64,000 nucleotides of DNA from Diphasiastrum complanatum (GCA_029204225.1 CM055111.1:17471019-17535018); one strand, 5' to 3'. Counted from the first letter of the stretch, positions 31,357-41,829 are shown. Translations and numbers: made by a program. The notes: generated from the sequence alone by a model not told the origin.

Positions 31357-33819
31357 ATGACTTCAATGAGTTCATACTTGCTGCAACCAAGTGAGAGATT
31401 GTCTACTTCCAATTATTCAATATGGAAGTTGAGGATGGAGTCCATCTTGATACTCCAAGATGTGATGGACATTGTACTTGGGATTGAGGAGGAGCCTCAA
31501 GTCCTTCAAGAAGTACAAAAATACAATAAGAGAGCTAGAATGCCTCTCCACTACATTAAGATGAATGTATCTAATGAGATATTGAGGGAGATTGGTGATT
31601 GTTCTACATCTAAGGAAGCTTGGGATTGTCTCAAGTCCATCTATGAGGCTAAGAACACCTCTAGACTCCTCACTCTTAGAAATCAAATATTTCAAAGTAG
31701 TCAAAAGAGTGATGAGAGTGCATCTAATTATGTTTTGAGAGTCAAGGATATTCATAGGGAGCTTGCATGTATTGGTGACTCAATCAATCAAAGTGAGCTA
31801 GTCCAAGTTATTCTCAATGGCTTGAGAGATGAATATGACAACCTTGTCCAATCCTATGCTATTAAGGAGGAGCTACCAAGTTTGGAGGCCCTTCAAAGTG
31901 TGCTTATTTCTGAAGAATCAAGACAAGAGTACAAACTCTTGAGGATGGACAAGCTATCACTCAATCATGATGATGGCAAAGTTCTATTTGCCAAGCACAA
32001 AGAGAGGAGTAAGAAGCAACACCATCACTTCTCTAATGACAAAGCTAAAGACCAAGATGGAGAGGAGGAGGATACCTCTCATGCTTCTAATTTAAATCTC
32101 AAGAAGAAGATGATCAAGTGCTTTTATTGTGGCAAGAAAGGCCATTATGCCACCAATTGCTTCAAGAAGAAGAATCAACTCAATCAAGCCAACATCACCA
32201 ATGAGAAAGAAGACTATATTGCAAGTGATGGAGAAGGCTCTCTTATGGCATCAAGCTTCTCCTCTTCCACCTTCAACAAGGATGACTCATGGTATATTGA
32301 TAGTGGAGCATCTTCACATATGTGGAAGCTTGCATCTTCTAAAGATCTCTTTCTCAAGAATGTTCTTTTTGTCCCAAAGCTTACAAAGAACATCTTAAGT
32401 GTTGGCCAACTTCTTGATAGTGGCTTTGATGTCAATTTCAATATTGACAATTGTGTGATTAAGAAGGATGGTGAGATCCTTGCATATGGATCAAGATTTG
32501 AAGGCATCTACAAACTGGATCCAAGTGAGAGTGCAAACTCTCTTGATGTTCCTTATATGTCCAATAATTCAAAGGAGGATGATCACACAAGATGCACATA
32601 TTTTCTCTCTTCAAGTATTATGGTGTATGATTATTCCTTATTATTCAAAGCATATGTTGAGAAGAAATTCTCACTGAAGATCAAAGCTTTGAGGATTATT
32701 GGAGCTCTTGAAGGAATAGCACCATATGAAGTTTTATTCAAGATGAAGCCTAAGGTTGATCACCTTAGTGAACTTGGTAGTGCTTGCTTTGCACATATTC
32801 CCTTGGAAACAAGAAGGAAGGATGATCCAAGCTCATGGATCATGATTGGATACTCATCCATCAAGGAGGCCTTTAGTGTCTTTACACTCTCTATTTCAAA
32901 TGTGATGGTGAATAGAGATGTCATATTGCATGAAGATTCAATCTTGGAAGTGGCCGAGATCAAGGCTTCTCAAGAAGCTTCACAAGTTATCCTTTTTGAA
33001 GGTATTCAAGTTATGATGGGGCCAATGTGTGAGGAGGAGTTTCTTCTTCATATGATTTCAAGAAGATCTTCAAGATGCATGTCTGAGTCTTTATGGCTCA
33101 CCTTACATGGCAAAGAGGGGCATCTTTCATGTTGTATCTACTACAACACATTCATATATGCTTCTCTTCCTTTGCTTGAAATGCTATCTTGCTTTATTGA
33201 ATTTTTTGGATCTCAAAGTTCAAGAAAAGCTATACTAGTTTTGTATGATGCTTATGGTATGGACATGTTTCTTGTCATTATTGACTTAGATGTGTTTCCA
33301 ATACTTTTTGAAAGCAAGATATTGTTTTGTCAAAAGTATGCTCTTGGTTCTAGTAAGAACAAGATTGAGCTTGGTACTCACTTTTTTGAAAATCATGTTT
33401 TCACATGTTTTGAGGCAAATTGTAAACTCCTCTTGAGATTAAGTGAAGCATCCAAAGTGGACACTTACATCCTTGAGAGAGTAACTAGCCAAAAAAAGAT
33501 CAAGATAGTCTTTGATATCAAGATTAGATCCATCATGGATATATTTCATTGTATATGGACTAGTCAAGCTAGAAAGCATAATCTTGATAATCATCATTGT
33601 TTCACATCTTATGATCTTGATCTCCATGATCCTTATGAGGCTTGGAAGCCTCAGATTTCTCTATTTATGGTGCATCCATCATGCAAGTGGAACTTTCAAG
33701 GCAAAGATCATCATCAAGCATGGAGGAAGCCCATGATAATAGTGGCATATTGGTGGAGCACTCTTCAAAGGCATTGGCAAGAGATCTCTACCAAAGAGAT
33801 CTTATCATGGATATGGTGA
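31357..33819 (+). CDS. Family N Gag-protease-remnant fusion protein, copy 3 (820 aa, open)
   Basis: Same length and design as 5786-8248, with about ten amino-acid differences. Gag is residues about 10-200, the CCHC knuckle C255 to C268, the protease motif DSG at 315-317. The integrase remnant is about 431-530 with the catalytic acids deleted, and the unrecognised tail about 536-820. It shares with copy 2 the 111-bp in-frame deletion after SSHM and the sense codon TCA at position 21. The tail is rich in Cys, Phe, Ile and His and shows no membrane helix or known fold by eye. In family terms the Gag part should assemble into particles. Protease activity is doubtful because the region that would complete the fold after DSGASSHM is partly deleted. 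Confidence 0.8.
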   Translation: MTSMSSYLLQPSERLSTSNYSIWKLRMESILILQDVMDIVLGIEEEPQVLQEVQKYNKRARMPLHYIKMNVSNEILREIGDCSTSKEAWDCLKSIYEAKNTSRLLTLRNQIFQSSQKSDESASNYVLRVKDIHRELACIGDSINQSELVQVILNGLRDEYDNLVQSYAIKEELPSLEALQSVLISEESRQEYKLLRMDKLSLNHDDGKVLFAKHKERSKKQHHHFSNDKAKDQDGEEEDTSHASNLNLKKKMIKCFYCGKKGHYATNCFKKKNQLNQANITNEKEDYIASDGEGSLMASSFSSSTFNKDDSWYIDSGASSHMWKLASSKDLFLKNVLFVPKLTKNILSVGQLLDSGFDVNFNIDNCVIKKDGEILAYGSRFEGIYKLDPSESANSLDVPYMSNNSKEDDHTRCTYFLSSSIMVYDYSLLFKAYVEKKFSLKIKALRIIGALEGIAPYEVLFKMKPKVDHLSELGSACFAHIPLETRRKDDPSSWIMIGYSSIKEAFSVFTLSISNVMVNRDVILHEDSILEVAEIKASQEASQVILFEGIQVMMGPMCEEEFLLHMISRRSSRCMSESLWLTLHGKEGHLSCCIYYNTFIYASLPLLEMLSCFIEFFGSQSSRKAILVLYDAYGMDMFLVIIDLDVFPILFESKILFCQKYALGSSKNKIELGTHFFENHVFTCFEANCKLLLRLSEASKVDTYILERVTSQKKIKIVFDIKIRSIMDIFHCIWTSQARKHNLDNHHCFTSYDLDLHDPYEAWKPQISLFMVHPSCKWNFQGKDHHQAWRKPMIIVAYWWSTLQRHWQEISTKEILSWIW

Positions 33820-33933
33820 GGGTCCTGCTATGATGGATCCCTTGGCTGATCTTCACTTCTTATGCATACCAAAGAATCCACTCAAAAAGATTTACAAACT
33901 TCTCAAGTGATATAGTACCTTTCCAAGCTATTT

Positions 33934-33946
33934 TTTTTAGGAGGAG
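33934..33946 (+). other. Polypurine tract of family N copy 3
   Basis: TTTTTAGGAGGAG directly precedes the 3' LTR start TGTGAGAAATT at 33947. Equivalent tracts occur before 5247 and 8376, and before the 3' LTR of copy 4 on the minus strand. Confidence 0.8.
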
Positions 33947-34535
33947 TGTGAGAAATTGGCAAAAATCTAGCGTGGTATTTTTTATGATAGAAGTTTGTAA
34001 GTAGATCTCACATGTGTGGAGGATGTTCCCACGTGTGGAGAATTGTAAAGTAAATCAAAATGTTTGATATAGGGGTCTCATAGAATCTCATAGTCAAGCA
34101 TTTAGGTGTAGGATGTTGATAGGGTCAAATTTGGCATAGATGACAAATTATCCATTTCCACTTGTAATGCCAATATTGAGCCAAAATAGAGCCAAACTTG
34201 TGCCAATTAGAGTGTAGACAAGTGTCATGCTTTTGTTTGATGAAGCTTAAGAAGTCCAATAGGATTTAGAGGTGGAACCTTGTGAGGTCCAATAGAAAAT
34301 TGAGGTGTGCTTGAATATAGTCCAATAGAATTTAGAGGTGCATGGATCAATGGTCCAATAGGATTAAGAGGTGGCAAAGTGTGATCCAATCATAGTTAAG
34401 CATAGTGGTAGCTCATGAATCTATTAGTATCATTGTACTCCTCCTTTTGGATCTAATTGATTTTGAGATTGACTGGATTTTGAGTGTCATTGAATTTCTA
34501 GCTTTCTCTCTCTACCCGAGAGCTCATGATGGTTT
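33947..34535 (+). repeat. 3' LTR of family N copy 3, first part
   Basis: 589 bp of LTR up to the copia insertion point. The remaining 231 bp are at 40978-41208. The junction bases GGTTT (34531-34535) are duplicated at 40973-40977. Confidence 0.92.
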
Positions 34536-35190
34536 TGTGAAAAATACAGATCCTAAGTGGATCTAAACTCCAAGATCATTGGCTTGAATGCTTGCACTCC
34601 AAACTACATAAGCTAGGAATTGGCAACACATTCTATGCTACCTAGAATGCAAAGAACTTGATCAAAAAGCATTTACCACAAATGGAAACTTCCATAAACA
34701 TCAAGTGCGGCCCAAAATAGCATTATACAGTCCATAATACATCAGACTACCACTTTTGGAAAGCACCTAAGATCATACACAATAGCTTGAAGACAATACA
34801 CACAACAATGCTCTCAATGGAGGAAGAAACAATGACAATGATCTATTGATCTCAATGAAGCATACAAAAGGTTTCTCCAACCTGTTCTCCACGACTTCCC
34901 TACTATTTATGGATGAGGAAGATGACTCTCTCTCCTCTCTCTAGAAGGTACTTGACCCTAGATATTCCCTATATAGGAAAAATAGCTAAAAATGGCTTAT
35001 ATGACCAAAATACATCAAAATGGTCTCATTTTGAAGGGTATGAAGTTTGACACTTCATCATACTGAAAAAATACAGTAAATAAAAACATTGTGGCCTGGT
35101 TCACACGTGCGAAACTCCAAAACCAAAACTATTTACAATTTTAGCCAATTTAGGCCTCAAACTAGCTAGGAAATGTTGACAATTTTCACA
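34536..35190 (-). repeat. 3' LTR of the nested copia element (655 bp)
   Basis: On the minus strand it starts TGTGAAAATTGTCAAC and ends GTATTTTTCACA. TATA-like sequences on that strand are CTATATAG (about 34969-34976) and CCATAAATAG (about 34904-34915). It differs from 40318-40972 at three observed positions. Confidence 0.95.
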
Positions 35191-38100
35191 CTCCCTCTTC
35201 AACATTGGATGCTAGTTTCAACATAGTCTTTGAGCACATTCCAAGATTAGATCTATGCATTAAATATAGGTCCTTTCCCAATGGTTTGGTGAAGATATCA
35301 GCCACACACTCCTTTGAAGAGACATGTTGAAGCTCCACCTCTTTGGCAATGACTTGATCTCTCACAAAATGGTGAGCAATCTCAATGTGCTTGCTCCTTG
35401 CATGAAAAACAGGATTGCTTGCCAAGCTTTGGGCTGAAAGGTTATCACAAAGTATGATTGGAGTCTTCTCTGGTTCCAGCAAGTGAAGATCCAATAACAT
35501 CCTCTTGATCCAAAGAATCTCCTTGGTGCATGTTGTTAATGCCTTGTACTCGGCTTCGATGGAAGATAGAGAGATAGTTGGTTGCTTCTTTGATAGCCAT
35601 GAGACCACTCCATCTCCAAGATAGATTGCAAAGGCACTTGTTGACTTCCTATCCATTTGATCACCTGCAAAATCTGAATCTGAAAATCCACAAAGGTTAG
35701 GTGTAGTACCTCCATACAAGATGCCAAAATCTCTAGATTCCGAGATGTATCTAAGTACTCTCTTTCCTAGCTTCCAATGAGCCTCACTAGGATCTTGCAT
35801 AAATTGACTTAGTTTACCAACCACAAAGCTTAGATCAGGTCTTGTGATGGTTAACCATATAAGAGATCCTATTAGCTTTCTATAGAGAGTAATGTCCTTG
35901 AAGGATCTTTCATTACTTCTTGTAGTTAGCTTTACATTTGATTCCATAGGAGTAGAAACAACTTTACAATCTTCCATATGAAACCTTTTTAGAATAGAGT
36001 TAACATACTTTTCTTGACATATGAATGTAGATTTAGAAGTTCTAATAATCTCTATTCCTAAGATATAATGAAGTTTACCAAGATCTTGAATTTCAAACTC
36101 TCTTTTGAGTGCCATCTTGATTTCATCTATATCTAGATTGTTACCACCACTTAAGATAATGTCATCAACATAGATCAAAAGTAAAGTGATATCATTTTCA
36201 TTCAATCTAAAGTAGAGAGAATGATCATACTCACTCATAACAAAGTTTTGAGAAAGTAAGAAGGAATTGAGCTTAGCATACCAACTCCTTGGTGCTTGCT
36301 TTAGCCCATACAAACTCTTTTGGAGATAGCACACATGATTAGGCTCATCATGTGAAACATAGCCCTTGGGTTGCTCCATGTAAATATCTTCTTCAAGATC
36401 ACCATTCAAGAAGGCATTAGTAACATCCATTTGCCACATATCCCAATCATAAAGAGTTGCAAGAGAGATTAGGATTCGAATAGTTACCATCTTTGCCACG
36501 GGTGCAAAGGTCTCATCATAGTCAATACCATATTCTTGAGCATACCCCTTTGCCACCAACCTTGCCTTGTACTTGTTGATTGATCCATCTTGATTTGTCT
36601 TGATCTTGAAGATCCACTTACAACCAATTGCCTTCTTGTCCTTTCGAAGCTTTACCAACCTCCATGTGTTGCTTTTGATGAGTGCTTGATGCTCATGATC
36701 CATGGCTTGGATCCATTCCTTCTTTTGAATTGCTTCACCTACACAAGTTGGTTCATCAAAAGAGGTAAGAAAAGCAAAGTTAGAGTTGTCCACCACTTGC
36801 TTTCCTTTTTCATCATAGGTTAGCCTTGATGGCTTAGCCCTTTGCCTTTGAGTCTTCCTTGAAGTTTGCTTTGGAGTGGCATCTCCATCTTCATCCAAGA
36901 CATCTTGCACATCATGATGATTAGTAGGCACATCAACATCAACATCAACATCAACAACATTGGAAACATTCTCTTCATGAAAGATGACATCCCTACTTAT
37001 GACAACTTTCTTTGTAGAAGGAATGTACACTTTGTAAGCCTTGCTTACTTCACTATAGCCAACAAACACACCCTTCTTTGATGAAGGATCTTCTTTAGTT
37101 CTATCATCAAGTGTGATATTGACAAAACATGTACATCCAAAGATCCTACAATGCTTGACACTCGGCCTTCTACCATAAAGAACCTCATGAGGAGTTTTAC
37201 CATCCAAGGAAGCACTTGTCCATCTATTACATAGATAGTTAGCACATGCTAAAGCTTCCCCCCAAAAAGACTTAGCAAGATTAGCATGTAGTCTCATTGC
37301 CTTGGCACATTCACAAAGGGTTCTATTCTTCCTCTCGGCCACTCCATTCTGTTGTGGAGTCCTAGGACTAGACATCTCCCTCTTAATCCCATGTGCTATA
37401 CAAAAGTCTTTGAACCTATTTGAGGTGTATTCCCCTCCATTATCAGATCTTAAGCATTTGATCTTTGTATTGAATTGGTTTTCCATTTCATTCTTGAACT
37501 TGACAAATGCAGCAAACACTTCATCCTTACTTTTAAGAAGATAGATCCAAGTATACCTACTAAAGTCATCAATGAAAGTTGCATACATCTTTGCCCCACC
37601 ATTGCTAGTTGTACTAGAAGAATGAATATCAGAATGCACAAGCTGAAAAGCTTCTTTAGATCTAGAAGTAGATCTAGAATAAGCAAGTCTATGAGATTTG
37701 GACAAGGCACAATGTTCACAAATACTATTGTTTGCAACAAGACTTTTAGGGAGACCAAGAACAAGCTCTTTCTTTGCCATTACCTCCAAAGATTTGAAGT
37801 TGGGATGGCCCAACCTCTTGTGCCAAACTTCTTGGTTTGTCAATTGCTCCCTAGCCATACATCCTTCATGATTAGAGATCACACATGCATCAAGCTTGAA
37901 AAGTTTACCATGCCTCCTACCTTGAGCAATCAAGGATCCACATTTACTTATCAAACATGCATCTCCAATGAACTCCACATCAAGTCCTTTGTCAATCATT
38001 TGACTTACACTAAGCAAATTCTTAGTGATTGAAGGAATGTACAAAACATTTTCAAGATTTGCTTTCCTATTTGTTGAAAGGGAAATAGGAATAGTGCCTA

Positions 38101-39145
38101 TGCCTTTGATGTCACATTGACCATCATTTGCAGTGTAGATGATGTTACCTTCTCCCTCATAAGACAATAAGGATGTAAAGTATTCCTTATGTCTTGTCAT
38201 GTGAGATGAGGCTCCACTATCAATCCACCAAGGATCATTATCATCTATGTTGGCTAACAAACTTGAAGTCATAACAAGTGATTCACATGTGTTATGTTCT
38301 TCCTCATCTATTGTAAGATTTCCTTGCCTCTCTCCTTGCTCTCTTTTCTTCTTATAACATTCATTTGCAAAATGACCTTTTATCCCACAATAAAAGCACT
38401 TGAACTTTGACTTATTGTTCTTAGTAGAAGAGGAAGAGGAAGAGTGATCATCATGATCAAAGTTACCACCTTTGGACCATTTCCCTTTGCCTTTACCTTT
38501 GCCCTTGAATTTGCCTTTTGTGAAGAAAGCCTCTTCACCTCCACCTTGCAAGGATGCACCATCAAGCTTTGATTGCAACCTATGTTCTTCAGCCAATAAG
38601 ATTTCTTGCAAGTCAACCACACTTGGCAAGACTCTTTGAATGGCAAAACTTTGCACAAGGTTAGCATGTTCATTTAGCAAACCATTCAACATAACTTGGA
38701 CTATTTCACCATCTTTTATGTTCTCATCAATGCATGCTAAATCATCACTTAGGGACTTAACTCTCAAGATAAATGCATGAGCATTTTCACCCTCTCTTTG
38801 CCTACTAGAAAATATTTGTCTCCTTAGGGTCAATACCCTAGATGTGGACTTTGATTCAAAGAGCTTCTTTAAGGCATTCCATGCCTCACTTGCACTTTGA
38901 CACTTTCCAACTTCCTTGAGAAGTTCATTTGTAACATTCATTTTAATGATATGAAGAGCCCTTTTGGCCTTCTTATCAAACCTTTGTTGCTCTTGAAGTG
39001 TGAGAGGTCTCTCTTCAATTTCTGCAACTATGTCCATGAGTTCATTCAACTCAAGTAAGGACTCCATCCTCACTTTCCAAGTAGAGTAGTTTGATGAACT
39101 CAACCTTTCACTAGACTCTAGCATGATCCCACCATTGGAAGCCAT
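35186..39145 (-). CDS. Intact copia Gag-Pol polyprotein (1319 aa)
   Basis: All domains of an autonomous copia element lie in one frame from ATG 39145. UBN2-type Gag is residues about 10-200, with a CCHC knuckle at C250-C253-H258-C263. Protease has D309-S-G in WWIDSGASSHM. The GAG-pre-integrase region (WHKRLGHPNF) is near 440-450. Integrase has D506, D568 and E604 with 35 residues between the last two. Reverse transcriptase is about 828-1070, with D907 in QMDVTNAFL and YVDD at 992-995. RNase H is about 1150-1290, with D1155/D1157, E1198 and D1234. No stop or frameshift is seen, and the length is normal for the superfamily. Its Gag is clearly related (roughly 45%) to that of family N, so it may supply enzymes in trans; that is inference. 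The stop lies a few bases inside the 3' LTR edge. Confidence 0.95.
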   Translation of the reverse strand: MASNGGIMLESSERLSSSNYSTWKVRMESLLELNELMDIVAEIEERPLTLQEQQRFDKKAKRALHIIKMNVTNELLKEVGKCQSASEAWNALKKLFESKSTSRVLTLRRQIFSSRQREGENAHAFILRVKSLSDDLACIDENIKDGEIVQVMLNGLLNEHANLVQSFAIQRVLPSVVDLQEILLAEEHRLQSKLDGASLQGGGEEAFFTKGKFKGKGKGKGKWSKGGNFDHDDHSSSSSSTKNNKSKFKCFYCGIKGHFANECYKKKREQGERQGNLTIDEEEHNTCESLVMTSSLLANIDDNDPWWIDSGASSHMTRHKEYFTSLLSYEGEGNIIYTANDGQCDIKGIGTIPISLSTNRKANLENVLYIPSITKNLLSVSQMIDKGLDVEFIGDACLISKCGSLIAQGRRHGKLFKLDACVISNHEGCMAREQLTNQEVWHKRLGHPNFKSLEVMAKKELVLGLPKSLVANNSICEHCALSKSHRLAYSRSTSRSKEAFQLVHSDIHSSSTTSNGGAKMYATFIDDFSRYTWIYLLKSKDEVFAAFVKFKNEMENQFNTKIKCLRSDNGGEYTSNRFKDFCIAHGIKREMSSPRTPQQNGVAERKNRTLCECAKAMRLHANLAKSFWGEALACANYLCNRWTSASLDGKTPHEVLYGRRPSVKHCRIFGCTCFVNITLDDRTKEDPSSKKGVFVGYSEVSKAYKVYIPSTKKVVISRDVIFHEENVSNVVDVDVDVDVPTNHHDVQDVLDEDGDATPKQTSRKTQRQRAKPSRLTYDEKGKQVVDNSNFAFLTSFDEPTCVGEAIQKKEWIQAMDHEHQALIKSNTWRLVKLRKDKKAIGCKWIFKIKTNQDGSINKYKARLVAKGYAQEYGIDYDETFAPVAKMVTIRILISLATLYDWDMWQMDVTNAFLNGDLEEDIYMEQPKGYVSHDEPNHVCYLQKSLYGLKQAPRSWYAKLNSFLLSQNFVMSEYDHSLYFRLNENDITLLLIYVDDIILSGGNNLDIDEIKMALKREFEIQDLGKLHYILGIEIIRTSKSTFICQEKYVNSILKRFHMEDCKVVSTPMESNVKLTTRSNERSFKDITLYRKLIGSLIWLTITRPDLSFVVGKLSQFMQDPSEAHWKLGKRVLRYISESRDFGILYGGTTPNLCGFSDSDFAGDQMDRKSTSAFAIYLGDGVVSWLSKKQPTISLSSIEAEYKALTTCTKEILWIKRMLLDLHLLEPEKTPIILCDNLSAQSLASNPVFHARSKHIEIAHHFVRDQVIAKEVELQHVSSKECVADIFTKPLGKDLYLMHRSNLGMCSKTMLKLASNVEEGV

Positions 39146-40296
39146 GATTCTAATGTTTCTTCAACTTTTAGGTTCTGTCCTAAAGCACTTAGCACTCACT
39201 TTTCTCTCAACAAATGATAGATAAAGAGATCTATGAAGATTTAGGACCCTAAAACACTTCTATCTTGAACCTAGATGGTTTCCAAGCATAGAAAGGAAGA
39301 TTGAAACACATGCAACACTTTGCACACACTAAGAATGGATTACAAAATCAAACCAACCTGAACACACTCTTGCTTAAGCTCTCAAACTTTCCAGCAAGTG
39401 ACCAAATCAAGTTATGGTGTGAAGAGTTACTTGCATTCTTAGAAAATACCCAAAACTAGGATGCCAAGATTACCTAGTAATGAACAAACTTGATCAACAT
39501 ATGATCAACACACTAAGATATTGATTCAACCTGTAAAACCACATGTAAACCACACTTCTAAAAGTTTATAAGCTCCAGCAAGTGATAAATACAAGATTTA
39601 GAGGTGAATGAATGAGCACACTTAGTGAATCACAAGACTAGCTTCACTATCTTGTCAAATCTTGGTGTTTAGATGTAGATCTAAGATCACTTCACATGAG
39701 AATGTTCCTCAACCTGTTAAGAACCTGAAAACACACTTGCATAATGGTTAACACCTTCCAGCAAATGCTCCAATCAAATTACATAAGGAGAGTTACTTAC
39801 ATGCTCAACAAAGTACACCAAAATTTATGCCAAAATTGATGACAATCTTTACAATATGCTCTTCACAATGGAGCTTACAATATGTTCACCCAAAAAAGGG
39901 GATCTTTCATCCAAATGGGAGCTTTGCTCAGCCTTTAGGAGAATTACAACTCACTCAAAAGAGCATTTGTCATCCACTTAAGGAGAAGTTTCATCCACTT
40001 AAGGAGAGTGTTCATCCAAGAATGGAGATTGTCAACAATAGGATTGAAAAGATCATTGTTAGTATTGAATATGCACAAGCCTCACAATCACAAATGATTA
40101 GGTGTTATGATCTGATCCAAAATAGTTTCTTTTCAGCCTCTGATCTTCAATAGACCTGAAATATGCTTTTCATCCACAAGTTCAACTCACAAAACAAAGG
40201 TTAGTAAGATTTGATCAACAAAGCAATGCAAAATCATGCTAGAACTTGATCAAACATCCAAATATCACCAAAAATGGAATACTTACTATAAATAGA
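39146..40296 (-). other. Leader of the nested copia element, with internal repeats
   Basis: About 1.15 kb separate the primer site from ATG 39145. Three related blocks, containing CAACCTG, then CACAC/CACTT, then CTTCCAGCAA(G/A)TG and GAGTTACTT(G/A)CAT or similar, occur near 39355-39450, 39530-39620 and 39715-39815. A short unit CATCCACTTAAGGAGA is repeated at about 39973 and 39992. The plus-strand frame 39827-40153 is antisense to the element and not credible. Confidence 0.55.
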
Positions 40297-40317
40297 AGCC
40301 AACCAGCTCTGATACCA
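40297..40317 (-). other. Primer binding site of the nested copia element
   Basis: The minus strand reads CATGGTATCAGAGCTGGTT directly after the 5' LTR. TGGTATCAGAGC is the initiator-Met tRNA type. Confidence 0.9.
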
Positions 40318-40972
40318 TGTGAAAAATACAGATCCTAAGTGGATCTAAACTCCAAGATCATTGGCTTGAATGCTTGCACTCCAAACTACATAAGCTAGGA
40401 ATTGGCAACACATTCTATGCTACCTAGAATGCAAAGAACTTGATCAAAAAGCATTTACCACAAATGGAAACTTCCATAAACATCAAGTGCGGCCCAAAAT
40501 AGCATTATACAGTCCATAATACATCAGCCTACCACTTTTGGAAAGCACCTAAGATCATACACAATAGCTTGAAGACAATACACACAACAATGCTCTCAAT
40601 GGAGGAAGAAACAATGACAATGATCTATTGATCTCAATGAAGCATACAAAAGGTTTCTCCAACCTGTTCTCCACGACTTCCCTACTATTTATGGATGAGG
40701 AAGATGACTCTCTCTCCTCTCTCTAGAAGGTACTTGACCCTAGATATTCCCTATATAGGAAAAATAGCTAAACATGGCTTATATGACCAAAATACATCAA
40801 AATGGTCTCATTTTGAAGGGTATGAAGTTTGACACTTCATCATACTGAAAAAATACAGTAAATAAAAACATTGTGGCCTGGTTCACACGTGCGAAACTCC
40901 AGAACCAAAACTATTTACAATTTTAGCCAATTTAGGCCTCAAACTAGCTAGGAAATGTTGACAATTTTCACA
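40318..40972 (-). repeat. 5' LTR of the nested copia element (655 bp)
   Basis: Same length as the partner LTR. The three observed differences lie at plus-strand positions corresponding to ATCAGACT/ATCAGCCT, AAAAATGG/AAACATGG and CCAAAACC/CCAGAACC. Confidence 0.95.
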
Positions 40973-40977
40973 GGTTT

Positions 40978-41208
40978 TTCTCTCTCTACCCGAGGAGAGC
41001 AGCTTGTTTTTACTTAGAATACTTTTGGAACACTTCCCACACGTGTGAGTGAGAGTTGGAAGTGATTGAATGCATGTAGTAGTGTGTTTTTGCCATAGAA
41101 TCAAAGATAGATCTTGAATCTCAATCTAGTCTTGATCTTGGTGCATCTACACACCTTAGGAGATCACAAGTACATGTAGTGGACAATCCACACGTGTGAA
41201 AGTCAACA
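40978..41208 (+). repeat. 3' LTR of family N copy 3, second part
   Basis: It continues the LTR from TTCTCTCTCTACCCGAGG to GTGTGAAAGTCAACA and is flanked by GGATG (41209-41213). Together with 33947-34535 it gives 820 bp. Confidence 0.92.
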
Positions 41209-41213
41209 GGATG

Positions 41214-41829
41214 GAGAAGAAGAGATTGAGAAGAGAAGAAAAAGAGAGAGAAAGAGAGTGAGGGTGGAGGTTAGCTCAAATGCTCCTTATGCTTGCTAAT
41301 GGAAAAACATTCACTATGGCAAACAATAAAACATGGAAATAGAAAGCAATAGAAAATACAGCCAAGAGCAATAGCAAGTAGTGAATAGCAAATGAGGATG
41401 CTTCTCTTCCAAAAATGGTAGAGTTTTCTGCTTCTCATTAAGCATGAAAATAGTGTACAAATGATGCCTTTTTATAAAACGGGGAAAGCCCTTGCCCCTC
41501 AATCTTATTGGCTAATATTCACAATGATCCTAACCATTCATCTTGGACCCAACTTGATCCAAGGGTCCACAAAAAGTACATTAGAAATCACAAGATTCAT
41601 GTGAGCCCCAATTTGGACCCAACTCTAAAAAGTGATCTCTAAGTTTAAAAATGACATTGGGCCTCTAGTTTTATTTTAATTACAAGGCCCAAGTCAAGTT
41701 TATTTTATTTACAACTTCAATTGCATGCTCATTGGGCCATGGGCTTATACACGCAGGATGCCATGCCCTCGCAACACATTTTATTAGAGGATTTTATTTA
41801 TTTACACTTTGTTGGGAATACCCGCGACA
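41214..41829 (-). repeat. 5' LTR of the gypsy element, outer part
   Basis: It continues 29608-29779 after the nested insertion and ends at CGACA, followed by CTCAA (41830-41834). A minus-strand TATA-like TATAAAAA lies at 41469-41476. Compared with 18262-18805 it has about 5% substitutions and about 55 extra bp near 41240-41300. Confidence 0.85.

Larger units (their letters stand above)
34536..40972 (-). mobile_element. Full-length, recent Ty1/copia element
   Basis: This is a 6437-bp element with two 655-bp LTRs (34536-35190 and 40318-40972), TG...CA ends and target duplication GGTTT. On the minus strand the 5' LTR is followed by a TGGTATCAGAGC primer site and the 3' LTR is preceded by GAAGAGGGAG. 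It encodes one intact polyprotein. Only three LTR differences were counted by eye (about 0.5%). It sits inside the 3' LTR of family N copy 3, so it is the youngest insertion of the nest. Confidence 0.96.
29780..41208 (+). mobile_element. Family N element, copy 3, itself split by a copia insertion
   Basis: LTRs are 29780-30599 and 33947-34535 plus 40978-41208, each 820 bp once the nested copia is removed. The target duplication is GGATG (29775-29779 and 41209-41213). The other LTR of the host gypsy element still has a single GGATG at this place. About ten differences between the two LTRs were counted by eye, so it is younger than the gypsy host and older than the nested copia. Confidence 0.92.
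18057..41829 (-). mobile_element. Tat-like Ty3/gypsy element, split by a nested insertion
   Basis: LTR - extra ORF - INT/RH/RT/PR/gag - primer site - LTR is read from right to left on the minus strand. Left LTR is 18057-18805; right LTR is 29608-29779 plus 41214-41829, interrupted by the family N element at 29780-41208. Without nested DNA the element is about 12.3 kb. The primer site is TGGCGCCGTTGCC, the type I associate with the Tat lineage. Domain order gag-PR-RT-RH-INT is gypsy-type. The coding region is decayed by many stops and at least one frameshift, and the two LTRs differ by roughly 5% plus a 55-bp indel, so the insertion is old. Confidence 0.85.

Noticed and set aside
36590-38032. 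Plus-strand open frames opposite the copia polyprotein
   Set aside because: They are shadows of the intact minus-strand polyprotein.
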